A DNA stretch of 64,000 nt, taken from positions 3,534,001 to 3,598,000 of the forward strand of contig NZ_CP029642.1 of NCBI RefSeq assembly GCF_003268655.1. Reading direction: 5' to 3'. Origin of the DNA: Arthrobacter dokdonellae. Lineage in GTDB: Bacteria; Actinomycetota; Actinomycetes; Actinomycetales; Micrococcaceae. Position numbers and translations under genes: made by a program. The number at the start of each line of letters is the position of its first letter. Positions within the stretch are counted from its first letter, which is position 1. Positions 58,493 to 64,000 of this stretch are shown here, in pieces. The notes under the pieces were generated by a model. That model saw only the letters and a list, made by a program, of their open reading frames with translations, searched no databases and had not been told where the DNA came from.

Positions 58493-59847
58493 TCAGCCGG
58501 ACCCGGACGCCCTGTTCGGACGCTCCCGCGGGTCCGGGGCATTCCCACCCGACGCTCCTGCAGATCAGGGGCATGCCCACCAGACGCTCCCGCAGTGTCA
58601 AGGCGACCGCCAACCAGCTCCGCGGCCTGCCCAGTGCCAGCGGAAGGCCTGCCCCTGACGAGGAACAGCGGGGCTGCCAGCGCCAGGACGATCCCTGCCA
58701 CAACCAGGGCAACGCCGGTGGAGACGCCGGTCGCCAGCAGGCCCAGGACGACGGCGCCGAGCGATCCGGCGGGCTGGAGCACCATGGAGGCGAGGGAGAG
58801 GACCGTGGCCCGGTGTCCGGCGTCGACCTCGCCATGGAGCAGGGTCTCGTAGACCGCCCCAAAGGCGCTGTGCACGGCGTACGTGGCGAAGAACGCCGCA
58901 ATCAGGCCCAGCGGACCGGCAACCAGGCCCATGACCACGACCATGGCCCCCTGGGAGGCCAGGAGGACCATGGACACGGCAGGCATGGACCAGCGGCGCA
59001 GCAGCAGGGGGACGGCTGCGGCGCCCGCCGCGGAAATGCCCCACGCAGCCGCGGACACCGGGCCCATCATTGTCGCGGCCAGGTCGGCGCTGCCGAGGAG
59101 TTCCGAAAGCCGGATGGGCATGAACTGTTCAAAGCCGACCATGCCGAATCCAAAGAACAGCCCCACCGCCAGCAGGGCCCGCAGCGCACGGTTTCCGGCG
59201 ACAATGCGGGCCCCGTCCAGAATTCCCCGGGGCGTTTGGCGGATGGAAGCGAGCAGCTTCCCCGCCCGGGCGCTGCGGTCCTCGTGCATGAGGAGAGCGG
59301 TCAGCGTGATCTGGAACAGCGTCAGTGCCGCCGCCACCAGGTACGGCGTGCCCAAGGCGTTAAAGGCGGCCACGGGATGCCAGGCAACCAGGCCGCCCCC
59401 GAGGACGGCGCCGCTGGCGATGGCCAGCCCGATCACCGTCCCTGCCCCGGAAATGCCGGCGGCCACCGTCTCCCCCTCGCCGGCCGCGATGGTTTCATCG
59501 ACGTACCACGCGTTCAGCGGCCCGCTGTCCAGGGCACGGAACACGCCGGCCAGCGCGGACGCCGCCATGAACCAGCCCAGGCTGTGCGCGAAGGCGAAAA
59601 CACCGTACGAGGCCAGCGCAAACACGGACGAGGCAACCAGCAGCGGCTTCCGGCCCAGCGAATCGGCGAAGCCGCCGGTGGGCAGTTCCAGGAACAGCAC
59701 CACCATCCCCTGGACGGCCACCACGGCGCCGAGTTCGGCGATGCTCAGGCCGCGTTCGAGCGGCAGCAGGGCATAGATGGGAATGAGCATTCCGGTCGGC
59801 AGCCAGCGCAGCCCGGTCAGGACCCAGAATTTACGCCGGAGGGTCAT
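58435..59847 (-). CDS. MFS transporter
   Basis: A 470-residue permease with about 12 membrane segments. Typical MFS motif A appears after segment 2 as GGFADSLGRKPLLVAS, and the GxxxGPxxG-like antiporter region is AGTVIGLAIASG. It resembles drug-efflux MFS proteins; substrate unknown. The normal protein seems to end near residue 405. The last ~60 residues are hydrophilic and run through 32-bp repeats (58519-58598) into the end of hrpA. Its ATG overlaps the upstream regulator stop by ATGA, so the regulator probably controls it. Confidence 0.88.
   Translation of the reverse strand: MTLRRKFWVLTGLRWLPTGMLIPIYALLPLERGLSIAELGAVVAVQGMVVLFLELPTGGFADSLGRKPLLVASSVFALASYGVFAFAHSLGWFMAASALAGVFRALDSGPLNAWYVDETIAAGEGETVAAGISGAGTVIGLAIASGAVLGGGLVAWHPVAAFNALGTPYLVAAALTLFQITLTALLMHEDRSARAGKLLASIRQTPRGILDGARIVAGNRALRALLAVGLFFGFGMVGFEQFMPIRLSELLGSADLAATMMGPVSAAAWGISAAGAAAVPLLLRRWSMPAVSMVLLASQGAMVVVMGLVAGPLGLIAAFFATYAVHSAFGAVYETLLHGEVDAGHRATVLSLASMVLQPAGSLGAVVLGLLATGVSTGVALVVAGIVLALAAPLFLVRGRPSAGTGQAAELVGGRLDTAGASGGHAPDLQERRVGMPRTRGSVRTGRPGPADQPAIAFDRATRIRFSETE
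58485..58500. repeat. Perfect palindrome across the hrpA stop
   Basis: CCGGCTGATCAGCCGG is a perfect 16-base palindrome holding the hrpA TGA stop (58490-58492). It also lies inside the tail of the convergent MFS gene. As a hairpin it has almost no loop, so it may act in DNA or as part of a weak terminator. Confidence 0.6.
58519..58598. repeat. Imperfect 32-bp tandem repeats in the MFS gene tail
   Basis: Units starting GACGCTCC lie at 58519, 58551 and 58583 (the last partial), each followed by G-rich GGGGCAT.CCCACC. They lie between hrpA and the conserved part of the MFS gene and are translated in changing frames, since 32 is not divisible by three. Confidence 0.85.
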
Positions 59848-60401
59848 GACGGCTTCTTCGGCAGGGCCAGCAGGTGCCAGGCGACAGGCTTGGCCCGCGG
59901 GTCGCTGGACTCGCGGCCCCGGTAGCTCTCCACGAGCTCCTCCATCCGGGCCAGCAGTTCCGCTGCGTCCTCGGCGGTGATCCTGAGCAGGTAGTCATTC
60001 ACACCAAAGGTCCCCTGCCATTCCGAGGCAAAGTCCCCGCGCAGGTACTCCTCCACATTGCCCAGCAGGTATTGCACGTTGTAGCGTACGGCGGACTCCA
60101 TCAGGGTCCGGCCGGCCTCGTCGTCGCGGAACTTTTCCGCATGGAAGTTCGTCTGCGCGTGCAGCGCCTTCCACCGCCTTTCCCGCCGGGAGTGCTGTTC
60201 GTCGTCGCCGACGAAGCCGTAGCGTTCCAGCTGGCGCAGGTGGTACGACGTGGAGCCGCTGGACTCCCCCAGACGCCGGCCGAGCTCGGATGCCGTTGCG
60301 GGACCGGACTCGCGAAGAATGCCCAGTATCTTCATGCGCAGCGGACTCGCGATCGCCTTGAGCGTGTCAAGGTCGTCAACAATCTTTTCTGACTTGTCCA
60401 T
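59844..60401 (-). CDS. ArsR-like winged-helix regulator of the MFS gene
   Basis: A 185-residue regulator. The N-terminal HTH (about 10-80) has LKAIASPLRMKILGILRESG, TASELGRRL and SGSTSYHLRQLERYGFV, the ArsR/HTH_20 recognition helix. The C-terminal half has no metal-binding Cys pair and may bind an organic ligand. ATG 60401 is chosen (MDKSEKIV). It overlaps the MFS gene by ATGA, and a large AT-rich palindrome lies 25-54 bases upstream of its start: a classic self-regulated efflux module. Confidence 0.9.
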   Translation of the reverse strand: MDKSEKIVDDLDTLKAIASPLRMKILGILRESGPATASELGRRLGESSGSTSYHLRQLERYGFVGDDEQHSRRERRWKALHAQTNFHAEKFRDDEAGRTLMESAVRYNVQYLLGNVEEYLRGDFASEWQGTFGVNDYLLRITAEDAAELLARMEELVESYRGRESSDPRAKPVAWHLLALPKKPS

Positions 60402-60425
60402 GCCACCAACAATAGACCGCAAAGG

Positions 60426-60455
60426 ATTCTTTGCAAAGATATGTTTGCAAAGAAT
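60426..60455 (-). promoter_or_regulatory. AT-rich 30-bp palindromic operator
   Basis: The 30 bases from ATTCTTTGCAAA to TTTGCAAAGAAT form an inverted repeat with only the central mismatched pair, in an otherwise ~68% GC region. TTTGCAAAGA also occurs twice as a direct repeat. It is 25 bases upstream of the ArsR-like gene start, so a repressor bound here would block its promoter. Confidence 0.8.
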
Positions 60456-60464
60456 TTTCTGCGT

Positions 60465-61151
60465 CTACTGCCGGCGCCCCGGGTCCCGCCTGGCGCGCGC
60501 CTGAACGAGGCGGGGGGCCTGCGGGTCCGCGTTGTCCACCACCCTCGTGGCGTGCATCCAGGGGCTGGCGTCGGCGAAGTACAGCCGCTGCCCCCCGACG
60601 TACCGGCGCATGCCCGGATCGTCCGGGTCTTCCGGTGTGCCGTAGCGCAGGGCCATGCGGCGGGCCGACTCGGTGAACGGCACGTCAAGGAATACGGAGT
60701 AGTCCCACCGCCGGGCCAGCTCGCGGCGGTGCAGGAACATGCCCTCCACGATGCACACCGTGCCGGGGGCCGCATGCACCGGCCGCACGTCCAGCCGGAC
60801 GTCTCGGCCGTGGTCGGTCGCGGCGGCGCGGTAGACGCCGTCGCCCTGCGGGCCGAACGGAGCGAGGACGTGCCGTGCCAGCGACGCGTAATCGTAGGTA
60901 TCCAGCCAAAACCCTTCCGGCGAGTGGCGCCCGCGGCGGTGGCGCACTTCCCGAAGGTTCAGGAAATCATCGGCGTGGATGAGGACCACGCGGCGCCCGA
61001 GCTTTTCCAGGGCGGCCGCATATGCCGTGGCGAAGACGGTCTTCCCGCTGCCGTCCACGCCGTCAACGGCCGCCAGCGTGTAGCCCGCGGCGCACGCAGG
61101 CGTTTCGGCGGCCAGGGCGTTGACCAGTTCGTCACGGATTCCCAACACCAT
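60465..61151 (-). CDS. Uridine-kinase-like P-loop kinase
   Basis: A 228-residue nucleoside/uridine-kinase-like NTPase. Walker A is AVDGVDGSGKTVFA (~30), the base/substrate aspartate is in LIHADDFLN (~62) and TVCIVEGMFLHR (~138) is the Walker B-like strand. The conserved DVPFTESARRMALRYGTPEDPD lies near 165. ATG 61151 is chosen because GGTGGGG lies close upstream. The substrate may be uridine, panthothenate or another small molecule; not certain. Confidence 0.85.
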   Translation of the reverse strand: MVLGIRDELVNALAAETPACAAGYTLAAVDGVDGSGKTVFATAYAAALEKLGRRVVLIHADDFLNLREVRHRRGRHSPEGFWLDTYDYASLARHVLAPFGPQGDGVYRAAATDHGRDVRLDVRPVHAAPGTVCIVEGMFLHRRELARRWDYSVFLDVPFTESARRMALRYGTPEDPDDPGMRRYVGGQRLYFADASPWMHATRVVDNADPQAPRLVQARARRDPGRRQ

Positions 61152-61202
61152 GATCCCCACCCGGTTTTCGCCGCTCCACAAACCCCCGCGGCTGCGGGAG
61201 CG

Positions 61203-61631
61203 TCACGACTCCGGGACGAAGGCCCCGTGGCCGGCGGTGCGCAGGGCGGCGCGGATCCTTTCGGCGTTGGCATCGAGGGCAGCGGGGTCCGGATGGTTGT
61301 CCACCGTGCCGAAATCGAAGTTTTCCAGGCTGTAGGCGGGGAAGACGTGGACGTGCAGGTGCTCCACCTCGAAGCCGGCGATCGTCAATCCTGCCCGCGG
61401 CGCGCCAAACGCCGCCACCTGCGCCTGCCCGATGGTCTGCGCCACGGCCATCAGCCGACCCACCAGCTCAGGGGCGGCGTCGGTCCACTTGTCCACTTCC
61501 AGGCGCGGCACCACCAGCGCGTGCCCGTCCGTGAGCGGGCCGATGGTCAGGAAGGACACGCAGTCATCGTCCTGCCAGATGAAACGGCCGGGGATGTCGC
61601 CATTGATGATCTTGGTAAACAGGGTGCTCAA
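61203..61631 (-). CDS. HIT family protein
   Basis: A 142-residue histidine-triad hydrolase. It has FTKIINGDIPGRFI at the N-terminus, HALVVPRLEVDKW, and the nucleotide-binding triad HLHVHVFP near residue 98. HIT proteins hydrolyse AMP-linked nucleotides or Ap4A. Length is normal. It sits 51 bases after... the kinase gene start region and 9 bases after the dehydrogenase stop, so it is probably co-transcribed with the dehydrogenase and sulfurtransferase. Confidence 0.93.
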   Translation of the reverse strand: MSTLFTKIINGDIPGRFIWQDDDCVSFLTIGPLTDGHALVVPRLEVDKWTDAAPELVGRLMAVAQTIGQAQVAAFGAPRAGLTIAGFEVEHLHVHVFPAYSLENFDFGTVDNHPDPAALDANAERIRAALRTAGHGAFVPES

Positions 61632-61640
61632 GATACGCTC

Positions 61641-62690
61641 CTAAAGGGTCGAGTTGTCCAGGACAAAGCGGTACTTGACGTCGCCGGCCACCATGCGGTC
61701 ATACGCCTCGTCCAGCCCGGCCGCCGTGACCATTTCAATGTCGGAGACAATGCCGTGTTCGGCGCAGAAGTCAAGCATTTCCTGGGTTTCGGCAATGCCG
61801 CCAATCAGGGATCCGCCGTAGGCCAGCCGCTTGCGGACCAGCAGTCCGGGCTCCACGGGCGGCATCTGCGCCGGCGGCAGGCCCAGCTGGATCAGGGCGC
61901 CGTCGCGGGCCAGCGTGCGCAGGTACGGGTTGAGGTCGTGGACGGCGGCAACCGTGTCGATGATGGCATTCAAGGTGCCCTTCGCGCCGGCCATCTGCGC
62001 CGGATCCGAGGAGACCACCACGGCGTCGGCCCCCAGTTCCAGGGCTGCCGACGACTTGCCCGCGGAGGTGGTGAACACGGTGACGGACGTGCCGAGCGCC
62101 TTGGCGATCTTGACGGCCACGTGGCCCAGGCCACCGAGCCCCACCACCCCCACCGCGTCGCCGTCCTGGACGTCCAGGTAGCGCAGCGGCGAGTAGGTGG
62201 TGATGCCCGCGCACAGCAGCGGTGCGACGCCGGCCGGGTCCAGTCCCGCGGGCACGTTCAGCACGTAGTTCTCGTCCACCACGATCGACGACGAGTAGCC
62301 GCCCTGGGTGATGCCGCCGCCGTTGCGGCTGTCGGCCACGCCGTAGGTGCCGGTGTTCCCGTTTTCGCAGTACTGCTCGAAGCCTTCCAGGCAGGAGTCG
62401 CATTCGCGGCAGGAGTCGACCATGCAGCCCACGCCCACCGTGTCTCCCACGGAAAAGGCCACCACGTCGGCGCCCGCCCGGGTGACGGTTCCGACAATTT
62501 CGTGGCCGGGCACCAGCGGGTACTTCGCTGCCCCCCATTCGGAGCGGATGGTGTGCACGTCCGAGTGGCAGAGCCCGCAGAAATCGATGGCGATCTCCAC
62601 GTCGTGCGCACCGGGCTCGCGGCGTTCAATGGTGCCCGCGTTGAGCCCGGACGTGGCGGACGTGGCTGCATATGCTTTCGCTTGCGTCAT
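61641..62690 (-). CDS. Zinc-dependent NAD(P) alcohol dehydrogenase (YahK/cinnamyl-alcohol type)
   Basis: A 349-residue medium-chain dehydrogenase. Catalytic zinc ligands: CGLCHSDVH (~38) and GHEIVG (~62); the structural zinc cysteines are in CMVDSCRECDSCLEGFEQYC (~90-110). The Rossmann motif is VGLGGLGHVAVKIAKALG (~180). It fits the aldehyde reductase/cinnamyl-alcohol family such as YahK/AdhA. Its ATG overlaps the sulfurtransferase stop by ATGA. Confidence 0.93.
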   Translation of the reverse strand: MTQAKAYAATSATSGLNAGTIERREPGAHDVEIAIDFCGLCHSDVHTIRSEWGAAKYPLVPGHEIVGTVTRAGADVVAFSVGDTVGVGCMVDSCRECDSCLEGFEQYCENGNTGTYGVADSRNGGGITQGGYSSSIVVDENYVLNVPAGLDPAGVAPLLCAGITTYSPLRYLDVQDGDAVGVVGLGGLGHVAVKIAKALGTSVTVFTTSAGKSSAALELGADAVVVSSDPAQMAGAKGTLNAIIDTVAAVHDLNPYLRTLARDGALIQLGLPPAQMPPVEPGLLVRKRLAYGGSLIGGIAETQEMLDFCAEHGIVSDIEMVTAAGLDEAYDRMVAGDVKYRFVLDNSTL

Positions 62691-63532
62691 GGTTCAACCC
62701 TATCGCCCCCGGCACCGGTCGCCACGGGACGTTCGGGCCGGTTTGACCACGCGGACCACGAGCCCGGATACAGCGCGGCCGTGAACCCGGCAATTTCCAG
62801 CGCCGCAATCTGGTGGGCCGCAGTCACGCCGGATCCGCAGTACACGGCGACCTCGCCGCCCTCGGCCACGCCCAGCGCCGCAAATCGCGCCCGCAGCTCC
62901 GCCGCCGGCAGGAACGTGGCATCCGCCGCCAGGTTCTGCGCGGTCGGCGCGCTCACGGCACCCGGAATGTGCCCGGCCCGGGGGTCCACCGGCTCGGTTT
63001 CGCCCCGGTACCGCTCCCCCGCCCGGGCGTCCAGAAGGATGCCGGTCCAGTCCGCCGCGCCGTCCGTGTCCACCGTGGCCCGCGCCCCGAAATGTACGAC
63101 GGCGTCCCCCGTCTCCGCCTGTTCCTCCCCTTGGGCGAGCGCAAGGTGGGCGGCGCGCCAGGCCGCCAGGCCGCCGTCGAGCAGGTAGACGTGGTCGATG
63201 CCCGCGTGGCCCAACAGCCACCAGGCGCGGGCAGCGGCGGTGGCACCGGCGTCGTCGTAGGCCACCACGGTGTCCCCGGCGTTGATGCCCCAGCGCCGCA
63301 CGGAAGCCTGGAAGTCAGCCTCGGCGGGCAGCGGGTGCCGGCCGTCGCGCGGTTCCCCGTGGCCGGCGAGCTCCGTGCCAAGGTCCACGAAGACGGCGCC
63401 CGGAATGTGGCCCGCAAGGTAGTGCCGGCGCCCGTGCGGGTCGCCCAGGACCCAGCGGACGTCGAGCAGGACGGTTCTCGCGCCGGCGGGCAGGCGCTGC
63501 TGTAGTTCGGCAACGCTAATCAACACGGTCAT
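62687..63532 (-). CDS. Thiosulfate/3-mercaptopyruvate sulfurtransferase
   Basis: A 281-residue two-domain rhodanese. The N-terminal domain has [29 protein letters not shown] and [15 protein letters not shown]. The active site loop is CGSGVTA near residue 235 in the C-terminal domain, matching the CG(S)GVTA of mercaptopyruvate sulfurtransferases more than the thiosulfate type. GGGAG lies six bases before ATG 63532. It is divergent from a cysteine-synthase-like gene, a fitting sulfur-metabolism neighbour. Confidence 0.93.
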   Translation of the reverse strand: MTVLISVAELQQRLPAGARTVLLDVRWVLGDPHGRRHYLAGHIPGAVFVDLGTELAGHGEPRDGRHPLPAEADFQASVRRWGINAGDTVVAYDDAGATAAARAWWLLGHAGIDHVYLLDGGLAAWRAAHLALAQGEEQAETGDAVVHFGARATVDTDGAADWTGILLDARAGERYRGETEPVDPRAGHIPGAVSAPTAQNLAADATFLPAAELRARFAALGVAEGGEVAVYCGSGVTAAHQIAALEIAGFTAALYPGSWSAWSNRPERPVATGAGGDRVEP

Positions 63533-63625
63533 GTGTTGCTCCCTTGCAGTGGCATGGTTGTTTGCCTCAAATCTATCCCCGGCCGGGCCCGGAGCGCCGC
63601 AGCGCGGGCGCGCTACGCTGGCTTC

Positions 63626-64000
63626 ATGACAACACAGCAAGCGGCGCGATGGTCCTGGACGCACCAGGCGATGCGGAAGGTCCAGGCGGAGAACAACCGC
63701 AGCGCGGACACGCACCTGTACAAGGTGGAGCTGCCGCCGCGGTGGGGCGTTGACCTGTATGTGAAGGACGAATCATGCCACCGCACCGGCAGCCTCAAGC
63801 ACCGCCTGGCCCGCTCCCTCTTCCTGTTTGCGCTCGTCAACGGTTGGATCCACGAGGGCACCACCGTGGTGGAGGCCAGTTCGGGCAGCACGGCCGTCTC
63901 CGAGGCCTACTTTGCCCAGCTGCTGGGGCTGGACTTTGTGGCGGTCATGACCGGCGGCACCAGCCCGGAAAAGATCGCCCTGATTGAGAGTTTCGGCGGT
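63626..64000 (+). CDS. Cysteine synthase-like PLP enzyme (3' part outside window)
   Basis: The first 125 codons of a fold-type II PLP enzyme. The PLP lysine is in [13 protein letters not shown] (~55), and the phosphate loop is [15 protein letters not shown] (~90). The N-terminal RVWRA-type start is replaced by [15 protein letters not shown], as in the Cds1-type L-cysteine desulfhydrases of Actinobacteria, which release H2S, rather than classical CysK. The rest runs past 64000. It is divergent from the sulfurtransferase gene by 94 bases. Confidence 0.88.
   Translation, partial: MTTQQAARWSWTHQAMRKVQAENNRSADTHLYKVELPPRWGVDLYVKDESCHRTGSLKHRLARSLFLFALVNGWIHEGTTVVEASSGSTAVSEAYFAQLLGLDFVAVMTGGTSPEKIALIESFGG

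Overview
The window is high-GC actinobacterial DNA. Gene content, codon use and gene order point to the Micrococcaceae (Arthrobacter or a close relative): GTG/TTG starts, nucS instead of mutS/mutL, DUF3039 and DUF2550 proteins, a Rho factor with a long Arg/Asn-rich N-terminal extension, and the actinobacterial core block argS-lysA-hom-thrC-thrB-rho-prfA-prmC-tsaC followed by wecA-like and the F1Fo ATP synthase operon. Species cannot be named from sequence reading alone.

Layout. Positions 1-13.4 kb carry a truncated helicase gene, DUF3039, nagB, a decayed ABC transporter, a thioredoxin-like TPR protein, a very large membrane-anchored protein, an AI-2E-family transporter, an alpha/beta hydrolase pair, nucS, nagA and a cold-shock gene with a clear terminator. 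13.4-17.6 kb encodes a probable aminoacyl-phosphatidylglycerol synthase and an overlapping membrane esterase, possibly making and removing the same lipid modification. 17.6-26.1 kb is the ATP synthase operon on the minus strand, from two small membrane accessory genes through atpBEFHAGDC to DUF2550. 26.2-31.2 kb holds glycan genes: a WecA-type phosphosugar transferase, a CapD/FlaA1-type epimerase-dehydratase and two divergent GlfT-like glycosyltransferases. 31.3-44.0 kb is the conserved tsaC-prmC-prfA-rho-thrB-thrC-hom-lysA-argS run, with most genes overlapping or closely spaced.

44.0-54.5 kb is accessory: an Lrp/AsnC regulator with a putative operator ahead of a TPP-dependent enzyme, a CynX-type MFS transporter, tRNA-Arg(CCG), an AhpD-like protein, a methyltransferase, a DUF222/HNH protein and two frameshifted genes. 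54.5-64 kb has hrpA, an MFS/winged-helix regulator pair with a striking AT-rich operator, a uridine-kinase-like gene, a HIT protein, an alcohol dehydrogenase, a sulfurtransferase and the start of a cysteine-synthase-like gene.

The most distinctive signal is not a new multi-gene system. It is a collection of short tandem arrays (27, 31, 32, 32 and 63 bp periods), several inside coding sequence. In tsaC and prmC the period is a multiple of three and the frame is kept. At 53.5 kb an exact 32-bp duplication breaks a gene whose frame is restored by removing one copy. Three genes or gene sets (an ABC transporter, a GNAT acetyltransferase and a small membrane protein) look recently inactivated, or carry assembly errors. 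I found no CRISPR array, prophage, insertion sequence or convincing undescribed defence system.
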